Below, piece after piece: positions 44,057 through 55,005 of a stretch of 64,000 nucleotides of DNA. Each line of letters begins with the position of its first letter. Position 1 is the stretch's first letter. The position numbers and the translations under genes are program-made. This DNA comes from Paraconiothyrium sp. Pb-2020 (lineage: Eukaryota > Ascomycota > Dothideomycetes > Pleosporales > Didymosphaeriaceae): the NCBI GenBank assembly GCA_022419385.1, contig JAJUBI010000002.1, forward strand, positions 124,001-188,000. Direction: 5' to 3'. Under the pieces are notes generated by a model. The model was not told the origin of the DNA and did not search any database. It was given only the letters and a program-made list of their open reading frames with translations.

Positions 44057-46748
44057 CTATTCGCTGTTGGGTAGCGCCCATCTTACCTTCATCATCTCAA
44101 TCCTCTGCTTCAGATTCTGCGTCACCTCTGCAGCACGCTTCCAACTCTCCGCACCAGCAGCGCCTCCACCTCCTATGCGGCTAGTGGTTGCATCCGCAGG
44201 ACTAATGCGACCTCCGCCACGCGAGGATAGCGATGACTTTCCTGATTCTGCGCGGATGGGACTCAGCTTGTCGCTCAGACCACTGCCAGGACGGTCAAGG
44301 TTCTCCTTACCTTCGCCTGGACTGGTGGGCCCGTTCGCAAAGCGGTCTCTCCTGCTGTAGAGACCATGGCTACCGTAGCCAGAGTCGCCGAATCGACCAG
44401 TACCGGCACCGTTGGTGTCGGTGTAGATTTGATCGGAGAGGTCTCTTGGAGGTGGCGATGATGCGCGTACTTGCCTGCTAAGCTCGCGCTTCAGGCGATC
44501 GATTTCTCGGAGTTGGTTTTGTGCGGTTTGCTGCTCGGTGTCCAAGTCGGCACGGGCGCGGACAAGTTGCGTTTCTTTTGCTTTGATGGAAAGTACATCT
44601 CGAGTGTGGTCTTCGATTAGTTGAGCGTTCTGGTTCTGCAGTTCGTGGACCTGAGAGGTGAGCTTCGTCCGATCACTGCGTAGATCTTCATTCTGCCGCC
44701 TGAGCCTCTCAACCTCTCCTCGAAGTTCGTCAAGCTCGGCACGTTCTACGAGACTGACACCAGCAGGAGCTGGAGCAGCTACAGGAGCCGGCTCTGCTTG
44801 TGGTTTTCCCAACGGCCGACCAGCTAGTCCTCGTCCGGCGCTGAGACCAAACTTCGGCTGCGCAGGTGGTGGTGGTGCTTCCTCTTCTTCCGGAGGTGGC
44901 GATGCTACTTTGCGTGGAGAAGCTGCGGCGGCAACACCAGGCTTCTTCAAACCACCCAAACGCGAAGGGGCTGCAAGTCCAGACTTGGGCGCTCCGAGCT
45001 TCGAAGCGCCAGGTCGGGAGGTGGGTTTAGGTGCCAGTGGAGCTGTGGGCTCCTCGGCAGGTGGTGGAGGTGCGGCAGCAGCCGCTGGTGCTGGTTTCTT
45101 GACACCAGCTGGTCGCTTTCCTAGAGGCTTCTTTCCAGCGGGGGCTGCAACGGGCTTTGGAGGTGGAGCTGCTTTCGGCTTGTATTTCGCTTTGACTTCG
45201 GCTGCATCGTGAAACTCCTTGATCTTAGCCTTTCGAATATCATCAAGGCCATCGAGATGAGCATTCATCATGCGATCACCCATGATCTTCCATAAAGTAC
45301 CGAAAACTTCCGCTCCAGCATCTCTCTGAACAGCTTGCGATTCAGTCAGTAGTTTTGTTGCTGCTTCTGCAATGGCCTTGACCTCGGCCTGTGAAGGGGC
45401 CTCTCTGATATTCTTCAGACATCGCACCAGAAACCGCGTCGACTCGAGCTTAACCTGAGGGTTCTTGTGCTTCAGAAACTCCACGATTTCTTCCAAGCAT
45501 TCTGACAAGGAAGAAGAGGCAAAGACTGCATCCAAAGCGTTTCCAAGAGCATCGGCAACGGTCTGTTTCTTCTCTTTCAAACGCTCCATCATCGGGTTCA
45601 TGATTGTGGATCGATATTTGGCAAAACCTCTCTTTAAACCCTTGGCTAAAAGCTCAGCGCAACTGGCGGCTGTGATAACGACCATAATGTTGGCATCCTT
45701 CATTGATTTCGCGAATGTGCGCACGAGCTCGTCAAATGGTCCGTCAGCAATCCTAGGAACGTCAAGAACTTTGTGCAAGTCGTCGAGAGCCTCTTTTCGA
45801 TCTTTCCATTTCGATGAAGCCATCCGTTCACTGTAGTCCTTTGGGATTTTGGCAATGACGTCGACAGCCTCATACTCTGGTTCCAAATCGATGGCTGCCT
45901 CTTCTTCTTCCTCAGCCTCGTCCTCGCCACCACCTGGCGCGGCTGCCGCTGCCTCTTTGGCGGCTTGTTGTGAACGCAGCAGTCGCTCCTGCTTTGGCGG
46001 CGGCTCATCTTTCACTTTCTCGAACAATTTGTCTAGATCTTGTTGCTGTACAGGCTTCAGGTCACCCCAGAACAGGGGTTTCATAGCGTCTTTTAGCCAT
46101 CGGTAGAACTCGACAGTCAGCTCTTGCGCCTTGGCTCGGACGTTCTTATCTGCATGTCCGTAGATTTTAGGAAGTATTTTCAGGACGGGCTTTGGCTCGA
46201 CAATCTTGCAACCGTATGCGTGGTATATCTGTGTGAGGGCATCCAGCGTTGCCGCGATGGTTTTCGGCACCTTGTGTGATAGTATAGGCAACAACTCTTC
46301 GATGACCGGGTCCGGCTTATCCGTTTCAATGTACAGCATCAGCGCTTCGAGCGCATTTTGTTTCGCGGCAGGCCTTGTCGATGGAAGTCCCTTTTCAGCG
46401 ATTGTCGCAATGGTAATTTGTCGTGTCCTGCGGCAATGTGTTAATGCGTGGTAGCCGGATCGCGCAATGGAGCATTTACCTTTGACAACCAGCAGCGCCT
46501 GATATCTGGAGGAAGGAGCATAGCGCTTTGAGACCTTCCTGTTGCGCGGCCACGTTCGAGTCGCCAACTACTCCCTTCCAAATGCTTGCATCTTGTATAA
46601 ATTGACGAACGACGGGATCTGATTCGCTGGCGGCGAGGTCGAACTCTTTGGTCGCGGCTTCATAGCCCTCTTTCCTGACTTTCCAGTTCTTGTGTACGAA
46701 GCGATCGGGAAGCGGAAGCTTGCTGAAATCCTCCTCGGCCTCTGCCAT
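44057..46748 (-). CDS. stu2: TOG-domain microtubule polymerase, XMAP215/Stu2/Alp14 family
   Basis: Promotes microtubule plus-end growth and spindle function by binding tubulin through TOG arrays of HEAT repeats. Exon 1 is 46748-46480 and exon 2 is 46427-44057, with a 52-bp intron, giving 879 residues, right for fungal two-TOG members. TOG1 (about 1-230) starts FSKLPLPDRFVHKNWKVRKE and includes KPDPVIEELLPILSHKVPKT. An acidic, Ala-rich linker (EDEAEEEEEAAIDLEPEYE) precedes TOG2 (about 290-515; MASSKWKDRKEALDDLHKVL, SSLSECLEEIVEFLKHKNPQ). Then comes a Lys/Ala/Pro basic region (PAGKKPLGKRPAGVKKPAPA), the microtubule-lattice-binding part by family analogy, and a coiled coil (about 655-745; DELRGEVERLRRQNEDLRSD) for dimerisation. 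The gene is divergent from the LIS1/Pac1 gene, another microtubule-motor factor. Confidence 0.93.
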
Positions 46749-47482
46749 GGCGATGTGTGGACAGTCTCAAGGTGGGGTGTTTCGCGGGCTGTCAGGCGGA
46801 CGAGTCAGTTGTGTGGCCCGAGCAGAGGGAGGTTTGTTTGTCTGAGGAGTGAAAGACACAAATCGCAGGCAGTCCAAGGCTCTTACGCGTTGCTGAGCGA
46901 TTGCGTAGCCATGGTAGACTCGGTGTAGCGTGTGTGTAGCGTGTCCGGGAAAAACAAGACGGGGGGAAGAGCACGCGCAAGTGTGACTTACTATATGGTG
47001 GGGCTGTTTGCACTTGGTAAACAATGGCGGTGCGCGTTAGATGCGGTACTGAACGCGACTAAAATAGCGAGCTCGTGATGGTGAGGTCTGTAGTGTGTAG
47101 TGCGAGTGTAGTGACCAAGGCAAAAGTTCGTTGTCCCAATGTTGGGCTCCGGCGTCGCCCAGCAACCGAACAGGTGCGCATCATCGCCCACCAACCGCCC
47201 AAGACACCACATCCATGCTCCACGTTCACCCACAGCTCCACACACCTGTCGCGTCACCACAAGGACAACTCACTTACTCCTATACCATTTACGCCTTCCG
47301 CTCGCTTCCAAGTCCGCCGCCTGTGCTCCACCGTCGCTGCAGGCTCTCACCGCACTTCTCCCCCGCCAAGACTTTGTACAGCACCAAAACACCACAGATA
47401 ACGCTCTCGTCGTCGGGCTCGCCTTTGTATTGCATGGTCGCCGCTAGCGGCGATCCGCGCTGAGCGTCCAATTGCGCCCGCC
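46749..47482. promoter_or_regulatory. Shared 734-bp divergent promoter region of stu2 and pac1/nudF
   Basis: No gene seen. The two start codons point outward from this interval, so both promoters must lie in it or overlap. No specific operator motif could be assigned by eye. Confidence 0.5.
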
Positions 47483-48975
47483 ATGAGTGCGATATTGACA
47501 GATCGGCAAGCCGAGGAACTGTGAGTGCGCAGCCAGTCTGATATTGCGGGCAGGTCACTCACATAGTGCGGGCAGGAACAAGGCGATAGTGGCATACTTG
47601 GGCGTGATAGGCGCCTCCAAAACAGCTGAAGCCTTTCGGGAAGAAGCAAACATATCCGCCAGCTTCGACGATGCGACCCGGAAGAAGTATGAGGGGCTGC
47701 TGGAGAAGAAATGGACCAGCGTAGTCCGGCTGCAGAAGAAGGTAAATTGTCCTCTTAGATGAACATGGGATCTGTTGCTAACATGTACAGGTCCTGGAGC
47801 TTGAACAGCGGAATACCAGCCTCCAGGGGGAACTCGACTCCACAACGCCCACCTCGCTCCTCCGCAAGAACCAAGATCCAACGAGCTGGCTTCCCCGGGC
47901 GCCCGCACGCCATACTCTACAGTCACATCGCTCGCCGATAACCTGTGTTGCTTTCCACCCTATTTTCTCTTCTCTCGCTTCTGGCTCGGAGGATACCACT
48001 ATCAAGATATGGGACTGGGAAATGGGCGAGCTCGAACGGACGGTAAAGGGACACACTAAAGGCGTGCTAGACGTAGATTTTGGCGGACCCAGAGGAGGAA
48101 CGCTACTTGCGTCTTGCTCCAGCGACCTGACCATAAAACTCTGGGATCCGTCAGACGAATACAAGAACATTCGCACACTCCCAGGACATGATCACTCTGT
48201 TTCCGCCATCCGTTTCATTCCTAGCGGGGCCGCCGGCTCACCTTCGTCCGGCAACCTGCTCGTTTCGGCCTCACGAGACAAGACGTTGAGAATATGGGAT
48301 GTCACAACAGGATACTGTGTCAAGACCATAAGGGGACATGCAGACTGGGTGCGAGATGTCGCTCCAAGCTTCGACGGGCGATGGTTATTATCCGCGGGTA
48401 CTGATCAAACCGCGCGTCTGTGGGATGCTAGCTCTGGCGAAGCGAAATGCACATTTCTAGGCCACGAACACGTCATCGAATGTGTTGCGATAGCACCACC
48501 GGTCTCGTACGCGAACCTCGCCTCGCTCGCAGGTGTAAAGAAGCCACCGCCAACCAGCAGCTCCGCCGAATTCGTTGCCACCGGGTCACGAGACAAGACG
48601 ATCAAAATTTGGGACGGGCGAGGAACGCTCATCAAGACGCTTGCCGGTCACGATAACTGGGTTCGCGGTCTAGTCTTTCACCCCGGTGGGCAATATCTAC
48701 TTTCCGTGAGCGACGACAAGACGATACGCTGCTGGGATCTCAAGCAAGAAGGCCGTTGCGTGAAGACAGTTTCGGACGCACACTCGCACTTTGTCAGCTG
48801 CATACGATGGGCACCAAACGTCGTCAAGGATGTACCCACAAATGGAGACGCTGCGAATGGAGCCGCAGTGAATGGGGTAAACAAGAAGAAAGAGGAAGAC
48901 GCTGCCAAAGCTGGGATAAGATGCGTGATAGCGACCGGAAGCGTGGATCTCAACGTTCGAATATTCGCTTCCTAA
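47483..48975 (+). CDS. nudF: Nuclear distribution protein NudF/Pac1 (LIS1 homologue)
   Basis: Regulates cytoplasmic dynein and is needed for nuclear migration in hyphae. Three exons: 47483-47520 (only 38 bp), 47567-47741 and 47791-48975, with introns of 46 and 49 bp, give 465 residues, the LIS1 length. The N-terminus is MSAILTDRQAEELAGRNK followed by IVAYLGVIGASKTAEAFREE, the LisH dimerisation motif. A short coiled coil comes next (VVRLQKKVLELEQRNTSLQG, about 60-85). Seven WD40 repeats follow (about 105-465), with IKIWDWEMGELERTVKGHT, IKLWDPSDEYKNIRTLPGHD, LRIWDVTTGYCVKTIRGHAD, ARLWDASSGEAKCTFLGHEH, IKIWDGRGTLIKTLAGHDNW and IRCWDLKQEGRCVKTVSDAH. The last repeats carry an Asn/Ala/Lys-rich insert before IATGSVDLNVRIF. 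The first exon was placed by frame and the GTGAGT donor. Confidence 0.95.
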
Positions 48976-49491
48976 TCTCGGGTCGGCATACAAACAGTCA
49001 CCGCATCGATGTCCTTTGTACTTCTCGGACGCCATGCTGGTCAGACACTCGATTCTTTGCTGCATACTCCTTCATTTGCAACGAAGATATATTTTTTGAG
49101 CTCTTGAGACCCCTAATCTTCTCTTGGTGGACATCTGCGGCCTCTTTCCACGTTGATGACTCTTCACGGATTCATGTATGCATACCCAGTTCGCATCGAT
49201 TTGCGGCGTCTTTCGCGAAAATGGCAAGCATGGCAGGGCGTTAAAGGGTGGTGGACGGATGATTTATATGCTTTGCGCATGGAGGATGCTGTGGATAGAG
49301 AGATATCAATGACTTTGTAGACCAGTCATTAATTATTCAGTTCAGCTCAAGTTCATCTCTCCTTGTGACAAGTGATAGCATCAGGCAGGCGCGTGCCGAT
49401 TTGCACTAACACCTTCTAGGCTAGCGTATGAACCCCGGTCTTTGATGTTGCGCAGCGCGTCACTCGACGTAGCCACTTGCTCTCGTCCACA
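48976..49491. other. Intergenic, pac1/nudF 3' flank and TFB1 promoter
   Basis: 516 bp between two same-strand genes. No gene seen. Confidence 0.5.
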
Positions 49492-51524
49492 ATGTCAGAA
49501 GCCGCCGCACAGTACAGGAAGAAGGATGGCAAGATTACCGTCTCCGCAGACGGTCGCACCGTATCGTGGAAGGCAAACAGTGGAGACTTGGCCGTGGACG
49601 TAGAGATTGCAGCCATCACAAGTACGTCACGTATCAAAGAATAGTATGAGCAGTGCCATTGACAACCTGCTGTCTAGATCTCCAGCAGACACCAGCGACA
49701 TCCGCCAAAGCCTCTATAAAAATTGTCGTCCAGCAGCCCGACCAGACGGAGAATCATACCTTCACCTTCACATCCGCCGCCGCTCGCGACGACCAACAAT
49801 CGATAACTGCAGTCTTGCGCAAATGTATAGAAGATGCCAAGGCCAAAGCGGCTGCTCCCATCGCGATACCGGCTGCTGCGACACCTACGCCTGTGTCGGA
49901 CAATGGCGGTGCTTCAGCTGCCATGACGATGGCACAAACGTTAGTAGGCACGCCCAAAGAGCCCAAAGAGGAGGATTCATATGATAATGCAAAATTGTTG
50001 GGAGACATTGCTCTACAGCGATCACTCCTGAACTCGAACCCTGCACTCCGCCATCGTTTCGACCAGGCCCTTCGCGATAAGCCTGATACTATATCCATCA
50101 TACAATTCTCCAACCAGTTTTGGGCTACTAGGGTGCATCTGTTAAGATCCCATGCAGTTGAGAATACCCAGGGTGCAGGCACATACAATGTCTTATCCGT
50201 AGTGAAGCCGTATCTGGACAAGGAGGGAAAAGTAAAGCTAGACGTGAGCAAAGAACAGATTGTGCTCATTTTCGCCCAACACCCGCTGGTCAAGAAGGTC
50301 TACAACGAGAATGTGCCTCCTTTGTCGGAAGGCGAGTTCTGGTCACGATTCTTCCACAGCCGGCTTTTAAAGAAGCTGCGAGGGGAGCGTATCAAAGAAA
50401 ACGTTGATCCTGTAGACCCAAAATTGGACAAATATCTCAATTTCAATGAGTCCGCCAACGATGCTCCCCAGCTGCTCGTTCCCTCGGTTCCCCGTTTCCT
50501 TGACGTCGAAGGAAATGAACAAAATCATAGCCAACGTCTCGGGAATCAACCGGATCTGAGTATGCGGCCAGCCACAAACGAAAAGGTGCCGATCCTCCGG
50601 GTACTGAATCGGATGAGCGAAAAGATGATGGCTGAAGTGCCACCTTCCGATGGCGCTGATCGTCATGGGCCCGCAGGAATGGATGAAGAGACGTACAACC
50701 AACTGGAGCTTCGCGATCTACAGCGTGCAGCCGACGATAATCGAATTGTACTCAAGCTTCAGGATCAGAGTCGATTCTTTTCTGCCGGACAAGGCGTGCA
50801 TACATCAAGTAGTGCCGCAACATACGCGAAGCGCACCCCCGCTCAAGCTTTGTCCATGGTGCAACAAGAATGTCAAAGCATAGGTGCAGGGCAGGCACAA
50901 AACGGTGGCTTAGACTTGCATTCCCTTGCCAAGGTGGAAGACGAGAGCAGCAGTGATGAAGAGTCAGGCGTCCTGAAGAAGCCCAAGGTTGGAAGTCGAT
51001 CCTCGCGTGCGGGTGCTACTTCCCAGATCATCAAAGCAATACACCAACGCCAGCGGCATGGAGACGACTATCTCTCTTCTCAAGCTGCCGTGTCTAGCGA
51101 ACAGGCGCGGCAGCTCGGCATCTCCGAATCAGTTCTCGACAACCTAGCCATGGCGCACAACACCACCGTCGAGTTCCTGCACTACTTCTGGGCAGTGTAC
51201 TACTCAGGCGACGCGGAGCGCGCCAACGAAGTAGCCAAGCTCATCGAGACACTGGACAAGTCACTGGACAGGATCAAAGCCGTTGCTGACACCGCCGAGG
51301 CCGATCGAGCAGCGCAGATTCAGCGAATACAAAGGGACAATGACGAGTATACGCAACGCACAGGCCGAAAGCGCAAATTCAACCCCAACAGCATCAAAGG
51401 CGGAGCAAAAGCAGTGCACGGACTAGTCGAACCGCTTGTACGAGCTATCAATGCCGCAAGACAGCAATATCAGACGGTGCTGCAGGAACAGCTAGCCCAG
51501 AGTCAGAGGCTAAATGCGTCGTGA
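49492..51524 (+). CDS. tfb1: TFIIH core subunit 1 (p62/Tfb1)
   Basis: Structural subunit of the TFIIH core used in RNA polymerase II initiation and nucleotide excision repair. Its N-terminal PH-like domain contacts TFIIE and activators or repair factors. Exon 1 (49492-49621) and exon 2 (49678-51524) give 658 residues over a 56-bp intron. The PH-like part starts YRKKDGKITVSADGRTVSWK and runs to FTSAAARDDQQSITAVLRKC (about 1-105). Two BSD domains follow: NPALRHRFDQALRDKPDTIS with NQFWATRVHLLRSHAVEN (about 165-225) and LSEGEFWSRFFHSRLLKKLR (about 265-290). The C-terminal region is helical (NTTVEFLHYFWAVYYSGDAE, DRIKAVADTAEADRAAQIQR). An acidic linker, ESSSDEESG, precedes it. Intact. Confidence 0.95.
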
Positions 51525-54514
51525 TGTGCTACAAGCAGCCTCACTCTTCAGTTCGGCAATTTACTCTACACCCGACATGAGCTAGAGTGCGGAGAAGAGT
51601 CCGGGGGCGACATTTGGGCCAGAACATCTAGTCGGTGGGGCGACATTTGGTCATGGCGGCAGAGACGTCGAGGATCGTGTTCCTGCCCGGGGAGAATATT
51701 CTATTTGCATAGCGAAGGCGTCGGGATAGCTTTTTACTTGGAGATACCACACACGTGTTACATTGTCATCAATCAATACCACTAATCCCGAATTTACTAA
51801 CTCGAGCATCTCGATATTGGTCTTTTCGGGTATTCCTTCTCATATTTGTCAAGTGTACAGCATTTCCATGGAATAATGGGACCCCCAGCCACAACGGATG
51901 TCGGGTACACCTTCTCCGACCAGGTTCCCAAGCGAACGCTAGCCTTACACTTCTAAGCTGCATCGACGTCACCCGAAAAGGTATCTTGTTTTCTGCCATG
52001 ACCCTACACTACCACCGTGCTGGATGTATGTGATTCGACAACGGCGATGGCGGCCGGGCGACCTATCAGCCTTCACTGCTCCCTCAGAGAAGCGGCACGC
52101 GTCTCTACCACTGTTATTCGTCGGGACGTTCGTCCCGACCCGCGGGGGGCTAGATCCTGGGATCATATAGACGGCGGTAGCATGTACCCGGTGAGACTTT
52201 GCGCGCATTTATTGTCATTCACGTAGACATGTTGCCCAGGCGTAACGCTCAGGTAGAGACGCATAGCTCACATTTCCCGTTGTTGTGCGCCCGCATACGG
52301 AGAATTCCACGGCCGCTCCCTGAAGCTAGAATTTGTGCCATTGATCTGGGTCAATGGTGGGCTCTGCGGGAGTGCGGGCGTCGTTCCAATTCGTCTTCAG
52401 GGAGTTCAGTTAGGCAGGGTCATCCCGATGCATCCTGATGTGGTTCCTGCAGCCGATGTTGGGCATTTGTGAGGCGAGGCCCTGGTGTTGGGTTGCATCA
52501 GCGGGTGGTTGCATGGTGTCTACCTTGGGGGTGGCGTGCTTGTAGTTCGTATCGAGGGAAAACGGAAGTGCATTTTCTCCTTTCTCGTAACTCATGCATA
52601 GACGGGGCTAGATGGATGACGTTGACGGGTAGCGTATACTTGGTGTGGTCCCTGCAGCGCCCTGCAGCGGAGGATCGCATTTCGAAAGCGGAGACTAGCG
52701 CTGAGAGTGAGCGACTTCGTCGTTCCAATGGATTTGTCCGCTTCCTGTTACACGGGTAAAAGCTTAAAGTATGTGCATGATTATATGCATGAAAGCGTTA
52801 GAAATGGGGCCGCATTGCATTGTATCAGGTCACCATATGAATGGTTCGGTAACTTTTGACAGACAGTATATACTCCCTTTACAACCCAGCACCAAGTAGA
52901 AGCCTGTAGTGAGAGTGCCTACAGGCTAGCGCACGGTGAGCGTAACAGTAGATATCCAACTCTTATACTATAGCTTAAACTGCGGTAAATCTGGTTTACT
53001 CCGTACATGTAATAGACCATAATTGTGCATCGCGTATAGTACTTTTCAGCTACAAACTAGCTGTATCGAATGTACCAGAACGAGCCGGTTGATCGACCGG
53101 AAACGAGGCCTATTGGCGCTGTTCTGGCAGGCATCTAGCGGTACGGCCATTTTTAGGTGATCTAGCCCCTGCGGCGGATGATACTGCATAAGGATGGTCA
53201 GGTAAGGGTCAACCGGGTTAGTGTTGACGACGGACAGACGGCTCCTTGGCACCAAACCGTGTGCTTCGTGTGCTCCGCTGCTCTTATGCATTGTTTCGGC
53301 TCCATTGTACAGTATACGGTTATGATCTGCCTACGGCGGCAGCACGGCGCCTGACTAGGGTTGATGGTGGCCGAAGAGTGGGATGGGCGTTGGGTTAGAG
53401 TGGTACAGGACGGAGAAGCGCACTGCTCCTAGAATTTTCCTGTGGTGGGCGCTTGTGGAGAGCTGGAGAGGGAAGATCCTGCGGATAGAAATCCCTCTGG
53501 TCGTCCTGTAAAGGCAAAAGGTAGAGCTGGGGGAGGCATGACTGGACATGCGCAGGCTTCACGGTTCGCGTATCGACTCGACTTCCTTGTTCAGGATATG
53601 CAGCACCTCAGGCAGGTGGAACGAGCGCATGCCCTATAAGCAGACGGCGGATTAGAATGCCGATAGTTTATATGAGTTCTCCACTTGATTGCATACACCT
53701 TACCTCCTTTTATCGACGTAGGTCGCCACGGTCGGTTGTGGTGAACGGAAGATCTAATATAAGTAGCACGCCGACCTGTCCGGATATACGGGCACCAGTG
53801 TCATCACATCTTCGGTCGCTCACCTATTCTTTCTTCAGTCCAATGTTCTGGTTCTCTTTGATACATTCATTGTTGTTACGATGAACTAAGGTTGCGGTTG
53901 CTCCCGCTGTGATCGGCCCGCCCCACTTGCCTTGGCGCCATGTTAATGGAATCGTAGACTCGACGTCATTTCATTTCATCTCATTTCGTTTCATCGCAAC
54001 CTCAAAGAGCCTCTCGATTACGCTGAAATGCACCAACAGCTAATTTTTGTTGCCATGGCAGGTTGTTGATGAGCATTGGCTGCAAGTTTCATGTCCTCAC
54101 GATCACCCATCATACGCTGCTACAGAAGCTTTCTTAAATATATTGGGTATAGAGCTCAGCCAAGGATTGCGTCGCAATCGAAAGAGTTATATGAAGGCGG
54201 CGGAAATTTCCCTCCAAGCGAACGACCTTCTACCAGACCAGGTGTTTTTGTTTTTTCTTTTCTCATGTTCGATGACAGGATGTGGTCGATTGTTATGCCG
54301 CCCAAAATATTCCACCAGAAGAGAGAGACTGCTACCGAATTCGTTCCGAGGAAGCGGGGGACTTGTAGGGATGAAGCCTTACAAATCTATACGCGCTTCT
54401 GTCCGTACTGTGTGGTTCACATTTACATATGACGGCTTCGCCGGGAGGCTAAAAGTATGCGATCGTTCGAGCACCCAGTGGAAGACCTTGTATAAGACAC
54501 CCATCTCTGCGGTA
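51525..54514. other. 3-kb gene-poor stretch
   Basis: TFB1 3' flank and AT-rich DNA without a convincing gene. A 30-bp TCATT/TCATC-rich repeat lies at 53966-53995. Short ORFs (for example 54047-54559 plus) have no recognisable features. Confidence 0.4.
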
Positions 54515-55005
54515 TCAGTGGAGCACTGTACCCCAATACTGGCCATTGGATGTGCCTAGGAAAGAGTTAGCGGTACATTGTTGCCGATGGCTTTTCGACT
54601 GGCCTCCTTGACCTGATGCACCGCCCGCGGCCGCAGGGCCACCAGTCGACGGCTGTGCAGCAGCTTGAGTGTTTCTATTGTCTCGGAAGCGAAAGCTGTG
54701 CCACAGGAACCATTCTGCAACCCAATTTTCCTCTTCTGCGGTCCTCCAGCGACCCATCTGGTAATACGGGTCGGTATAGGCGCTGGCCGCTCTGGCAATG
54801 TTCATCACCTCCCTGTGTCTAGCGGTCTCCTGGAGATCGTCCCACTTGTATGGAGGCTGGACATTTTTCTGGCGAGAGTAATTGGTCAAGCTATTGTAGT
54901 CGCGGCTCAACCTATCTCTTCCGACTGATGCTTCGTTCTATGTGTCGCAGGTGTGAGTTACCGTGAATACCTATGATGAGAGTTTACTGACATATAATAA
55001 GGCAT
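54515..55005 (-). CDS. Small conserved-looking protein of unknown function
   Basis: A 6-codon first exon (55005-54988, MPYYMS) splices over a 50-bp intron (GTAAAC...GTAACTCAC...CATAG) to exon 2 (54937-54515), giving 146 residues. The protein reads NEASVGRDRLSRDYNSLTNY, then PPYKWDDLQETARHREVMNI, SAYTDPYYQMGRWRTAEEEN, WVAEWFLWHSFRFRDNRN and a Gly/Ala/Ser tail. The Trp-rich core with its charged helix is the pattern of a small protein family common in Pezizomycotina (family recollection, no name). A second, in-frame 57-bp intron with a CTAAC branch and CTAG acceptor is possible in the tail (from the GTCAAGG near 54609). No signal peptide. The flanking 2-3 kb on each side carry no other gene. 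Confidence 0.65.
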
